Below are positions 39,539 through 51,584 of a stretch of DNA of 64,000 nucleotides, piece after piece. Both the position numbers and the translations under genes were made by a program. Position 1 is the first letter of the stretch, and each line of letters opens with the position of its first letter. The notes below the pieces were generated by a model. That model saw only the letters and a list, made by a program, of their open reading frames with translations. It was not told the DNA's origin and made no database searches. Origin of the DNA: Nepenthes gracilis. Its lineage: Eukaryota > Streptophyta > Magnoliopsida > Caryophyllales > Nepenthaceae. The stretch is taken from the NCBI GenBank assembly GCA_033239525.1, contig BSYO01000033.1, positions 13,922,901 through 13,986,900 of the forward strand, written 5' to 3'.

Positions 39539-41490
39539 TGTAAGGTTCGAGTTTTAATAAGTTATGTTAATCGTGATTAATTTAGTAAATATAATTAAAA
39601 TTGAGATTAAATAGTATAAAAAGATTAAAAAATTATAAATCAGATGAGTTGTGCATCCGGCCCTAGGCCGACATTGCTGGGCTTGCCCCACGCCTCCCGG
39701 GCACCTAAGGCATCTAGAGCATAGCCGAGCATGCCTAAAACGCACTCTAGCAGGCGTCAAAAATGGCATGGTCACGCCTGCCCCGCACTCGAGTGTGGGT
39801 CTATTATGAGTTGGCCAAGGACCAACTTCTACCACATTTTAAAGTGACGGAAGAGATGAAGGAGAGAGAGAGTAGAGAGAGAAATGTCAAAGGAGAGAGA
39901 AGAAGAGATAGCAAAGGGGAAAAGCTTCTGTGTAACTCGATTCGAATGGTTTAGAGTAAAAATTTTGGTATATTAGGCGGAGGCAAATACATCTTAAGTT
40001 TTCTCTTTCTTTTATTGTTAATTTTTGCTGATTCCTTCAAGCATTATCATTTTAACACTCGTTTTAATACTCTTTCTAAAGTTAATATGGCATGAAAATC
40101 ATTTCTCCATGATTTTATTGAAGAAATTTCATATTCATATATGGTATTGCTGCAGTAATATACTTGTGGATTTTTATATGTTGTTGTACTATGTTTATTG
40201 AATTTTTTTTACTAAATATATTATTGCCCCATGCCTTGCTAATTTTAATAATATGCTATTGTATTGTGTTTTGCTGATTTTAAATGCTAATTTTCAAAGT
40301 TAAAGCCTGTTGATGTATTATACCTAGCTAATTTTTAAATCTGAAAATCTATTACTGAATAACTAAATTTTCATACTATATGTTGCAAATCTAAAATTTT
40401 AGATATTGATTTTGCTGAATTTTTATTCTTTTAAGCTTAAAAATTGTTATGATTCTAATTCCTAAGGAAAAGAAAAATCAGTCTTCGGAAGATACTTGAG
40501 AACTCTACAATATGCAATAAATTATGATTAATTTCATCTAGAATTGAGAAAATTAAGAACCAAGAAAAATTATTGAGTTTTCACAATGATTTTAAAAAGA
40601 ATTAAGAAATTGGTTTAAAGATTTTTTAGTGGGTAACATTTTTTAACATACCTTAAGATACTTCTGTGGTAATCGGTGATTGCTCCTAACCCGTGGGGGT
40701 TATAAAAGTAGATTATAGCCCTGTCTACTGAATTATAGGTATGTACTGCCTATATCTTGGTATTGAATAGGACCATACAACCTTAGATTGTGTGAAAACA
40801 TACACAATTATTTTCTCAATTGTCCACTTTATTAGTTGGTATGGCCTACTAGCCATAATCCCTAAAGATAAGTTTTCAGTGTATTTAATGACTAAGATAA
40901 TAAAGAACAAGATTAAAAAGGCTAAATGCACCACAAAAATTTTTTATGTTCATGTTTTATACTTGTGTATTGTGATTTCTATTCATTTTGTGATATGTTT
41001 TTAGTATAATGTACACATTTATTGCTATATGTTGTACCTTATTAAATATTTGGCTCACTTTTTTACTATTTTACTAACCTTTAGATGAGTCCGACGAGCT
41101 GATACCAGATAAATAAGAATAAAGGTGAGAGTTTCTTTTATTTAGGAAGATGGGTTTTGACACTTAGAATGTGTGTTTTGGATTTTGGTATACTAAAATC
41201 ATATAAAACTTTAGAAGTATGAAATGATGTATTCTATTTTGGTGATATTAGTTTAGTATTACTTCCACAGACTATTCTGGATATTATATATATTTCTGCA
41301 GGATATTATGAAGTTATTTTGTTAGATTGTTTTGCAGGTATCTTTTCTTAACAAGATTCAACGTTGTACTCCTATAGTATATGTTGGAGCCACTAATAAC
41401 ATGGCGACTATATGGATCCTGTGTATGTGTATCACATTAATTAACTTTGACAATGGTTAATGATAAAAAAGAGGGCGTGGATCATCATAG
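39539..41490 (+). repeat. Chromovirus LTR F (plus sense)
   Basis: Starts TGTAAGGTTCGAG. It contains a CTCGAG-type GC block (about 39,650-39,800), TATAAAAG at about 40,700 and a U5 stretch with TTTACTAACC...GATGAG. It ends ...CATCATAG directly before GTAGTATCAGAG (41,491-41,502), an iMet-like primer site with one change. A short leader follows to about 41,590. Confidence 0.8.
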
Positions 41491-41590
41491 GTAGTATCAG
41501 AGAAGTGTTTAAGGAGATGTGGTAGGGACTTGATTGATTTATCTTGATGCGGAAGCTTAGGCTTGGTTTAGAGTGATTTAAGTTAGGATT

Positions 41591-42242
41591 AGTTAGTTAT
41601 AGTTTGAGTTTTAAGTTATTGTATCTATAAATGTGCATATTATTACTATATGTGATGCCTTACTAAGTATTTGACTCTCTTTCTTATTATTTTTACTAAC
41701 CTTCACATGATTTGTATGAGCTTATGCATGACAAGCAAGAATGAAGTTTAAAGGATTTAGTTATGCCTCTAGAGCTATTATTTTTGTATACCTTGTTCTT
41801 AGAATAGTATGTATTGTATTTAATTATTATTTTGTAGCTGACTTTAGATATAGACTGAAAAAAAATGATGTCAAGTTTCTGACCAGTTTTAAAGAATGTT
41901 GTGGAACAATGTATTTTCTGTAAGTGATATAATTCAAATGGTTAAAATTTTATAGATGTTATTTGCTTCCGCAAATGTGTGTATGATTGGTTTAGTAGGT
42001 ATATTTCCTTAACATGAAGCTGACATCATATTATTGGACTGATGTCAAAGCCACTGATGGCGTGGCAATTTATTTGGATCATGTATATATTGATTGTTAT
42101 TTATGTATAGGTAAACTGGAGTAATTACAAAGAAGACTCATGTCCCATTGGTTATGATATATTTAACCAATAATATTAATAATTAAAGTATAATAATTTA
42201 TTATTAAGATTAATGACGGATTATAAGACATGGTCTGTCACA
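41591..42242 (+). repeat. Chromovirus LTR F2, 3' part
   Basis: Similar to the U5 half of LTR F (TTACTAACCTTCACATGA...). It ends ...CTGTCACA at 42,242, followed by TGGTATCAGAG at 42,245-42,255, a perfect iMet-type primer site. Its U3 half is missing; it appears attached directly to the short leader of F. Confidence 0.75.
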
Positions 42243-42513
42243 AGTGGTATCAGAGAATGGATAAAGAAGATGCCTTAGAGTTTAGGCTAGTTGATTTTGT
42301 TTGAGGTTGAATTTGATTGAGTTGGGTTTGAGGTCTAGATTCCAATAACTTTGGGTTGATATTTAAGATTGATGGATTTTGGTTTGAGGTCTAAGCTAAT
42401 TGATTTTGGTTTGAACTCTAGGTTTGATTGACTTTGGGTTGAGATCTTAAGTCAATTACTTAATTAAGATATGATGATCTAATTTGATTAATGTTTTGTG
42501 ATTGGATTAAGAG

Positions 42514-43140
42514 ATGGCTGAACTTGGAAGACAGGATGGACCTAGTCCCGGCGAGGATCTGGAAAAGGAAAGATTTTTTTTAAAAAAAGCTAGCCGATCA
42601 TGGTCGTTAGAGTTCTTGCCAAAGTTCAAGGTCGGAAAGGTTCCACAAAAAGTCAAAGTCGACAAAGAGAAGGAAAAAATGTGTAGAAATCCAGGATGTA
42701 TCAGACCCACAATCATTAAACCCCATATCTTAGTATTGTGAAAAATTTTATGGGGGAAGACCATGTTACAAAAAGTTGGAAACTTATTTCAATTGTGAAA
42801 AGATTAGTCATATAATTAAGGATTGTCCTTATTATCGAAAATGGATGGCGAAGGAGTCTAGCATTTCTGATCGAGGTCAAAGTTTGACGTTAGAAGCACC
42901 TTTAAAGAAGGCAATACTTGAGGAGAAAGGGAAGAGAAAAGTGAGACCACAAGCTCTACTGAATCTAGTAGTAGCAACTATTACATGTCAATATTGTGGG
43001 AAATCTCATAAAGATAAATCGTGTTACAAGGTTGTGGGAGCTTGTTTTAATTTTGGATAGATTGGTGACTTGATTAAAGATTTTTTGAAACCAAAGAGGC
43101 TATTGGCGGCAAAGCCAAGTGTTTCGGGTAAAACCTTTAC
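42514..43140 (+). pseudogene. gag: gag of chromovirus F2, deleted and broken
   Basis: Opens MAELGRQDGPSPGEDLEKER. Most of the capsid domain is gone. Later frames hold knuckle remnants, YFNCEKISHIIKDC and CQYCGKSHKDKSCYKVVGAC, the latter aligned with CDHCGRSHEGKPC of element D. Several frameshifts and a stop after the last knuckle. Non-functional. Confidence 0.7.
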
Positions 43141-45005
43141 TATCAAAGTATAAGATGCAGAGGCAATGCTAAATGTAGTTGAAGGTAAAATTTTTAAATT
43201 TTGGTATTCTAGCATATGTATTATTTGAGGATTTGGAGTCAATGCCTTCTTTTGTATTTTTTTAAGTTTATTTGCTAATTCAAAGATTAGACCTTATATT
43301 AATTGTATCAATACCTATGTGATTCTTTGGTCATGAATATTATGCACCCTAGGTTCTCGGTTTAGATCGATAAATATGATTAATGATTTTATATGAGGTG
43401 CTGGACTTTGAGGTGATATTAGGGGTGATTTGGTTAACGAATCGTTATGCTAGTATAGGTTGCTCGATAAGAATACCCTTAATTGTAATTCAGGTTGTGG
43501 ATTTTGAGTATGAGAAAAAGTCGATCAAGATGCAATGAAATTAATATCATTTTGCCTGCAAATTATTTGATGTGTGCCAATTTATTTGGCATATGTGACA
43601 ACATCTGCAAGTCACTTTGTGGTTATAAATGATTTTCTAACTATATGAAAATTTGAGGATGTTTCTTAAGGGAGAGGATTAAATTCGATTATTTTTGGAT
43701 TGGTAAATTAAAGTTACTGTTGAGTTGTGTCAAAATTGGTATTGAGATTGAGGATCCAACATTGAAACAACGAGGTATCGGTTGAGTATTTTGTCATGGA
43801 GTGTTTCAGCATTTTGGGGTGTGCAAGATGAATCAATGAAATTATCTATGGATTGTGAAATTCTAATTTGTTTGGGAAACAAATTGTTCATTAAGAGAGT
43901 ATTGGGAATTGATAAGCGGTTTGTTTAATCAATTGTAAGGGCTTAATATTTTGTATGATCGATCTGTATCTGAAATATTTTTAATTAAGGATAAATCAAA
44001 AATGTGGTTCAGAAAGCCTTAAGGATTAATGTACGGCTCTTATGAGTTTCGATGGTGACTTTTTTTGGTTAGCAATTTCATTGACATCTTTTGTTGATCT
44101 TTCAGATCTTTCGGTCGTAATTGGGTCAATTCTGTGATGGCTTCATTGATAATAATCTAACTTATTCAAATCATGAAGAGCAAGAGATTCATTTGAGAAT
44201 TTTTGTTGCAGATCTTGAAAGAAAAGTGGATATTTGAATAAATGTGAGTTTTGCTTAGAGAAAGTATCATTTGGGGTTATATTGTTTTAAAGGTGATATC
44301 TCTAGTGGTCAGAAGAAAATTAAAACGGTAATAATTGGAGAGAGACCGATGAATGTTGTGGAGAAGTATAGTTTCATGGGATTTGTTAAATCTGATAAGC
44401 AATTTATTGAAATATTTGGAAATTTTGATCTAACGCAAAAATGAATAATATCCATTTGGGATAAAGATTATGAAAAGAGTTTTCAGGAGTTGTAGAGGAG
44501 GTTGATGACAAAGTCTATTTTGGTCAATGGGGGATATTATTTATATGATAAGAAGAAGTGGATTGAAGTATCTGTTTCATCAAAAGAGTTGAATTGCAAC
44601 AACATTGGTAGACAGATCTGAATAATCAGTCACAATTCTAATTGTTTGGAATTGTTAGAGATTTAGGAAAACTCTTTGTTTTGGGGATAGAATTTTGTTC
44701 TGACTATTGAGGAATTTTAAGGACAAAATTTTGTTTGAGACCCCTAGATAGATATATATGATTCCTTCTGCTGGTGAAATATAAGAAGGAAATTTGTGGC
44801 TTATATGACTTAGGTGTGTATTAATGGGAGAAAGATGAGTATGAGAAGTTTCTAAGATTTTTGCTTTCTTTGCTGATTCCTAAGAGTAAATATATATTTA
44901 TATGGTGATGGATTTTGTTTTGAGGTTATCAAGGAAGACTATTTGGGTGATGGTGGATTGACTGCCAAGGTCGGCCCATTTCTCGCCAATTCGAATGTTA
45001 TACTC
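43141..45005 (+). pseudogene. pol: pol of chromovirus F2, heavily decayed
   Basis: About 43,150-43,440 is a protease-region relic shared with element J. About 44,090-44,560 is RT: FIDN/DILLYSNHEEQEIHLR, KCEFCLEKVSFLGY, RPMNVVEKYSFMGFVKS. About 44,690-45,005 is the integrase start: LKDKILFETPRS (zinc region), LIPKSKYIF, MDFVLRLSRKTIWVMVD and a mutated SAHFSPIRM. RNase H and the rest of integrase are missing. At about 45,006 it runs into the ACTCCG minisatellite. Confidence 0.7.
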
Positions 45006-46330
45006 CGGCCTTGATTAGGAAATGGACTCCGTCCCTTGAGAGAAAATGAGCTCCGGCTTTATAAAGAACTGTGGCCTTTATTTAAAACGAACTCAATCCT
45101 GATAGTAAAATGAGCTCCGTCCCTCAATGTAAAATGAACTTTGGTTTTAAATGTACTCTGGCTTTCAGTAAAAAGGCACTCCGTCCCAAAAGCACTCCGG
45201 CCCGAATGTAAATTGAACTCCGGCCTTGTATTAGGAAGATGGACTCCGCCCCTTGAGAAAAAAATGAACTTCGGATTGTAATGAGCTCCGAGTTTTTCAG
45301 AAAAAGCACTCCGTTCTTTAAGAAAAGAACTCCAGCTTTAAAGGTAAAATGAACTCCGGTTTCGTACGAAAAGAGCTCCGTCTTTAATAAAGAAGTAACT
45401 CCGTCTTTTAAGAAAAGAACTCCGTCCCAATCGAACTCCGATTTTGTACATGAAAAAGAGCTTCGTCCTTAATGAAAATGAACTTGGCTTTGGGCTCCGG
45501 CTTGAAAAAGAGTTCCGTCTTTAAAGAAAAATGAACTTTGGCTTTTAACATGAAAAAGAGCTCCGTCCTTTAAGAAAAGTACTCCGTCCAAAAAAGCTCC
45601 GTCCCTTAAGAAAAGTACTCCGTCTAAAAAGCACTCCGTCCCCTTGAGAAAAGCACTCCGTCCCTTTGAAAGTAAGCACTCCGTCCTTGTGAAAGTAAGC
45701 ACTCCGCCCCGATTGTGAAAAGCAGTCCGTCCAGTAGTAAAAAGTACTTCGTTCTTTGAGAAAACAAGCTCCATCCTTTGAAAAAGAACTCCATCCGTTA
45801 AGAAAAGTACTCCATCCAAAAGAGCTCCATCCCTTAAGAAAAGTATTTCGCCTAAAAAGCACTCCGTCCCCTTGAGAAAAGCACTCCGTCCCTTTGAAAG
45901 TAAGCACTCCGCCCCGATTGTGAAAAGCAGTCCGTCCAATAGTGAAAAGTACTCCGTCCTTTGAGAAAACGAGCTCCGTCCTTTGAGAAAACAAGCTCCG
46001 TCCTTTTAAAAGTACTCCATCCCAAAAGAGCCCCGTCCCTTAAGAAAAGTACTCCGTCTAAAAAGTACTCCGTCCCCTTGAGAAAAGCCCTCCGTCCCTT
46101 TGAAAGTAAGCACTCCGTCCTTGTGAAAGTAAAGCACTCCGCGCCCGATTGTGAAAAGCAGTCCGTCCGGTAGTGAAAAGCACTCTGTCCTTTTTGAGAA
46201 AAATGCACTCCGGCTTAAATTCCGATTTCGAAATGAAAATGTACTACGGCTTGAATTGAAAATGAATTCCGATTCCGAACTGAAAATGCGCTCCGGTTTG
46301 AACTAAAAATGAAATCCGACCCCCTTAACA
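45006..46330. repeat. ACTCCG(T/G)CC minisatellite of a chromovirus LTR (G)
   Basis: Long irregular array of ACTCCGTCC, CTCCGGC and similar cores separated by AAAAG-rich spacers, 15-40 bp apart, with larger duplicated blocks (45,590-45,760 resembles 45,840-45,960 and 46,030-46,190). A shorter version lies in the element D 3' LTR (21,980-22,268). Open stretches on the minus strand with FSKD/FLKG repeats come from the array and are not genes. Confidence 0.85.
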
Positions 46331-46476
46331 AGATAGGAGCTCCGGCCCTTCCCTGAATAAAATTTAAACCGGCCCAAGTATAAATTATTTTCGAAGCTAT
46401 GTACCGAACTTAAAATTAGCTAATGATATATTATGCAAGTCTGATTTCAATAAGAGGTTTTTGATGAAAGATAAAT

Positions 46477-46731
46477 GATAGCGGTCCTCGGGGCTTGGTA
46501 CAAGGAGGTAATGATAGCCGTCCTCGGGGCTTGGTACAAGGAGGGAATGATAGCCGTCCTCGGGACTTGGTATACGGAGGTGATGATAGCCATCCTCGGG
46601 GCTTGGTACAAGGAGGGAATGATAGCCGTCCTCGAGGCTTGGTACACGGAGGTAATGATAGCCGTCCTCGGGGCTTGGTACACGGAGGTAATGATAGCCG
46701 TCCTCGGGGCTTGGTACAAGGAGGGGAAATA
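46477..46731. repeat. 36-bp tandem repeat, seven copies, in LTR G
   Basis: Seven close copies of a 36-bp unit beginning GATAGCCGTCCTCGGGGCTT and ending GGTACAAGGAGGTAAT. Being 12 codons, it leaves open frames on both strands, which explains apparent peptides such as AVLGAWYKEVMI. No gene. Confidence 0.95.
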
Positions 46732-47473
46732 ATATAAAGTACCGTTTACCGTTTTACCGATATGTTATATTACAGTAAAATGATGATAATGTATGGTACA
46801 ATGAAAAGATGACAATGAATCGTATACAGTGAAAAGATGATAGAATGAACAATATAGAGTATTGTTTCGGTTTTACCATGCATCAGTAAAGTTTCTAGTT
46901 ATCGTTTTACGGTCTATAGTGTAATGATTTATGAAGCATGAGAATTGATATCGTTTGATTAAACATTCTAGTTCTGCATGGTTATATGATCGTTTTGGTA
47001 TAACCGTTTTACAGTTCATATGCATATACCTTGTTGGGCCTTGATTCACTGTTTTATATTTTTTCCCCTCCAGATGAGACAGTAGAACTGTTACCTGATG
47101 AAAAGGAGTAGACTAAGAGAAGCTTTTAAAGGTTTTTGAGGACTTAGAGCATTGTGGAGCCACTTTTTGAAGAGCTTGTGGATGCAAACACCTAGCTAGA
47201 AATGTGATTTTTGTATACCGATTTCCTTGTCTATTAATATTGTAGAACATGTAGATTTTTGTATGAAAAGCTTACGATATATATGTCGGTAAAAGAAAAA
47301 GCTATGCTTCTGCAGGTTCTTAGTAACTTCCGCTATACTTATTATGGTTAAATGTATATGGGTCCTAGATGGCATTTGTGATCCTGTGTTACACCCAATT
47401 GGTTTAGTTGGGATTTCAATTGTGTTTCTGTTTGACGGAAGCTTTTGAGGAAAAAAAAATCCGTTCCGTCACA
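46732..47473 (+). repeat. U5-side end of chromovirus LTR G
   Basis: AT-rich LTR sequence with a TTTCCCCTCCAGATGAG stretch (about 47,063-47,080) also found in LTR I. It ends CCGTTCCGTCACA at 47,473, like the 5' LTR end of D (GGGCCGTCACA). No primer site follows. With 45,006-46,731 it forms one LTR whose left end is lost. Confidence 0.65.
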
Positions 47474-49382
47474 TTAATTCCTTAGGAAATTCTGCACTAA
47501 ACTTCATATATTCTGAGTTTTCACTCTTTTGGAGAATAGTTTATAGGTTCCTAAACATAATTGTAGAATATCACTCTATAATTCTTTTCCATAGATCTTA
47601 AACATTTTTATCATGGCCATTTCCTAATCATGAAAATTTCATCAATAATACAGATATGATAAAACATCCAAATAGTAAAAAGCATTCTATATAAAATTAA
47701 ATATGCAGTATATTTTGAGCACATATAAATAATATGGAATAAATTTAAAAATCATAAATTTAAAGCACAACTATGTGAAAATATAATTTTAGGCCTCTAA
47801 ATATGAAGATAAAATTTTCATAACATACATATTTGAGATACAAACAAATAAACGATGATTTTTAATAAATCTTACTATAAAAACATGGTAAAACAACAAA
47901 TGTGCTCATTCTTTATGTACTTGCTTCAAAATGTCAACTAGGATGAGTATTAGAATAATAATACTCAAAATAAATGGGAATAAACAACAACAAAAAAAGA
48001 AGCTTAGAATGTACTTGTTTTAGCCCGATCTACTAGTTTCCTTATTCGGATTGTCCAAATTCAGGCATTTGGAGCCTCTCCTTCACTTCCTCTCTCTTCT
48101 CTACCCTTCCCATCACCCCTCTCTCTCTCTGCTCTCTGCAAATATCGCGCAGAAATGGCAAAAAAGGAAGCAGGTGAGGATTTTAACCACTCCGGTGCTC
48201 AAGTGCTACTCGAGCACGAGTATATTAGAAATCATACTCGAGCGTGTCTCAGGCGCTGATCGGGCACGACGGTTCAGGAAAATGTGTTTCAAGTGTGGGT
48301 CGGGCGCTACTCGAGCGTGGGGATTCTGGCAAATGGGCTCCCTGCTCCTCGGCTCTGCCTCGGGCACTCCACTGGCCAACACCATTGCTCGAGTCAATTT
48401 TCAGACCTTTTGACCCATTTCTTACATCGATCATCCTTAATATCAATTATATTAATTTAGTAAATCATAATTTTACAAATTTTAAAAACTCAAACCTTTA
48501 GGCCTCTATAACAAATATTGAAAACTTTTCCTTTGTGGTGAAAAAGTATAAATTTCCACTATGGCAAAATACAAACATAAAACTTTTTACTTGGTAAAAA
48601 AGTACAAATATCTAATCAAATACAAAATAAAGTTCGACCCAAAGTACATACATGAAATACCACATGCAATGCCGATATATAAGTTTTTATAACTTTCATT
48701 TACAAATATTTCAAATATAAGTCAATATTCTAAAATAGTTACCCATTTCTTTAAAATCCTTAAACTTTTCAAATATTCAGCAAAAACCTCAAACTATCCG
48801 GTAAAACTATGTTCATGTATAAGAAATTAAAATTTGATAAGTAAAACAACATACATGTACAATAAAACCACCAAATATAAGCAGAACTAAAATAAAAATA
48901 AAAATAAACTAAGGGTAAAGTTTATAAATACTTACTTTAATTTCTAATTTGATAGATCTAACCAAAAGATACTTTAAAATCTCTCTTCATTTCTCTTCCT
49001 TTCATTTTCTTTCTCTCTCCTTCTTGTTCCTTTCCCGCACAAATGCCAAAAAAAGTGTGCAAGTCTTTATATATATAAACCGACACATGAGCATGCCCAA
49101 GTGCATGTTTGGCACCACACTAAACCATAGTCACACATAAGTGCCACCTCACGCACAACTCGAGTTCAAGCAATCTGCCAATATTTTACTTGAGCACCCA
49201 AGAGGCACTCCTTGAGCATGCCCAATCTGCTAAAAGTCTGCATGAGTGTGAGTTAGGCATGCCTCAGGTGTAAGCCCACTTCTATCTCCAAATTTTTTTA
49301 AAATTTACACTTATAATATTTTTAATATATCCAAAATAAACTAATAATATCAAATAAAATTAAGTGAGAATCAAATGTTACA
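47474..49382 (-). repeat. Chromovirus LTR H (minus sense)
   Basis: On the minus strand it starts TGTAACATTTGATTC at 49,382, next to a purine tract (GGGGAGAGT, 49,383-49,391). It has the CTCGAG block (about 48,205-48,390). Its left end is uncertain because it abuts the end of LTR G; if it extends to 47,474 it is 1.9 kb, similar to E, F and I. Pyrimidine-rich stretches at about 48,080-48,140 and 48,980-49,040 belong to the LTR. Confidence 0.65.
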
Positions 49383-51200
49383 ACTCTCCCCTTTTTATAA
49401 AAATTTTTCCTTAGAAATTAATGTACTTTAAGACTCAAATAGGTAGGGGTATTTTTTCTTAACTTCATCTTCATGTTTTCATATCGCTTCCTCAATTGTG
49501 TGGTTCATCCAAAGTACTTTAATCAAAAGAATTGTCTTGGTATGCAACACTTGATCTTTTCTTTCTAAAATTTGAACTTGAACCACTATATATGTCAAAT
49601 TTTTATTATTTTATAACGGTTTATACTCGATAACATGCAAAAGATCAAACACATATTTTCTTAATATAGAAATATGGAAAATATCATGTCAATCCGCTAA
49701 ATTCGAAGGCAAAGTCAATTTATGTGCCACTTCTCCAACCTGTTGTAAAGTTTTAAATGGCCGAATGAATCTCAATTTTAATTTTTCTTTCAACTTGAAT
49801 CTTGTGATTGCCTTTCTATAGACATCTTCAGAAATACATACATGATCACCCACTTCAAACCTCAAATCGGATCTCTATCTACCAACTTAACTCTTTTGAT
49901 GGTTTTGGACAATAATCAAACAATTTTGAATAATTAAAATCTTATCAAACATATCTTGAATAATATTGGGATCCAAAAGTTAATAATCACCAATCTCTTC
50001 TCAATTAATAGGATACATACATCTCTGTTTGTATAATACCTCAAAAGGGGGCCATCCCACTACTCAATTAAAAATTGCTGCATGCAAATTTAGCTAATAG
50101 TATATAATTATCACAATTTTCTTTCATCTTCAAAAAAATACCCTCAACATATCTCCTAATATATAAATAGTTCTTTTTGATTGACCATCTATCTAAGAGT
50201 AAAATGTTGTACTGAATTTCAATTTAATATTTAACTCCTTATACAAACTTTTCTAAAATTTAGACACAAATTTCGGATCACAATCAGAAACTATTGAAAC
50301 TAAAATACCATACAATCTTACAATCTCATTAATATATAAATGTGCCAAGTGATTTCTAAAAACACCATCCTCACATGCAAAAAAGTGACCAGATTTCATT
50401 AACCTAGTTACGATCACTTATAAATTCCTTATTATCCAAGGCAAACTTTAAATAAAGTGCATTGTAATATGTTCTCATTTCTAACTAGGAATTGACAAAA
50501 GGTGCATAAATATTGGAGGTTTTCTATACTTGACATTAACCTATTAGCACAAAATACATTTCAACACATATTTCATGATCTCCCATCCCATATTTTGCCA
50601 TCAGAAAAGTTTTCTCATGTTTTGATACATCTTATTCACTTTAGAATAAATGATATACTTTGTCCCATAAACTTCATTCAAAATTTCTTTTTTTAACTCT
50701 TTAATATTCAGCACACAAATGCTATTTTGAAATCAAAAAACTCCGTCCGCTTGAATATTGAAGTTTTCCCTTGACTCACTGTCCAAATTTTTGACAATCT
50801 TGATTAAATATGGATTATTTATATGAGTCTCCTTAATCTTCTTCATAATCACTAGTTGCACTTGAACATGTGATAAAATCATTCGCAACTCTTGAGAATG
50901 TAAATGAATATTATAACATTTCATTCTTAATTAACATCTCTCATTCCTTGATCATTAGATGAGCCGTCATACTTGAAAATTTTCATCTCAAAGCATAGAT
51001 AACCATACCCGCCTTTCCTGGTTAATATTGATTTCATAATCATCATATTTCAACAAATTCATCTATCTATATTATCGTATATTCAATTCATTCTATGAAA
51101 ATAAATATTTTAAATTCTTATGATCGGAGTATATCATAAACTTCTTCATATATTGATAATGTCTCTAAATTTTTAGGGCAAAAATCATAGTCACCATGTG
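49383..51200 (-). pseudogene. pol: pol 3' half of chromovirus H, decayed
   Basis: Read on the minus strand from right to left: RNase H at about 51,190-51,010 (MIFALKI, YSDHKNLKYLFS); then degraded DNA; integrase core at about 50,460-50,000 (SIVSDCDPKFVSKFWKSLYK, FSTTFYS and DGQSKRTI, where the catalytic E is K); and the C-terminal part at about 49,900-49,400 (KLKLRFIRPFKTLQQVGEVA, ADLHDIFHISILRKYVF, LIKVLWMNHTIEEAI). It ends at the purine tract of LTR H. Many stops and frame changes. RT and gag are absent; truncated at about 51,200. Confidence 0.75.
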
Positions 51201-51470
51201 TTGCCTCAAACCCTAGTCGTCCGACCCAACCCGAACGGGCCATATAGAAATTCAAATCTTAAAGAACCTCATAAATGTATCATTAAATAATATATTCAAA
51301 ACAATAAATGTCTTCAAAATAAATATCTATGAATGCAATCCCAATCACATGTCCAAAATAAAACTACAATGGATAAGCTCGCTCTAAAACTTTTCATCAT
51401 AAACTTCTATCTCCAAGAGGAGAGAAGGTTCAAGAAAAATAAGGATGCAGGAGAGAGAGTGTGTGTAAAA

Positions 51471-51521
<51 letters not shown>

Positions 51522-51584
51522 ATTTATTTTTATTTATATTTGTTATTATTAGTTATTACAGTTATTATCATTTAATATTATTTA
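51201..51584. other. Non-coding DNA with an ATT microsatellite
   Basis: 51,201-51,470 shows no gene. 51,471-51,520 is a perfect-looking run of ATT trinucleotides, followed by AT-rich DNA up to the start of Tat element C. Confidence 0.8.

Noticed and set aside
39360..39557. 65-codon open frame MVGQAFPFAIVHPL...
   Set aside because: No recognised motif, and its end runs into LTR F. Probably chance within decayed Tat 3' DNA.
45469..46208. Long minus-strand open frames with FSKDG/FLKGTE repeats
   Set aside because: They arise from the ACTCCG array; frames overlap one another and no start or domain is shared.
46477..46731. 36-bp direct repeats resembling a CRISPR array
   Set aside because: Units are contiguous with no unique spacers, the DNA is plant, and the array lies inside an LTR. 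It is a minisatellite.
48051..48413. 120-codon frame with a Leu/Ser-rich start in LTR H
   Set aside because: It lies across the pyrimidine-rich and CTCGAG parts of an LTR; no homology seen and not kept in related LTRs E, F or I.
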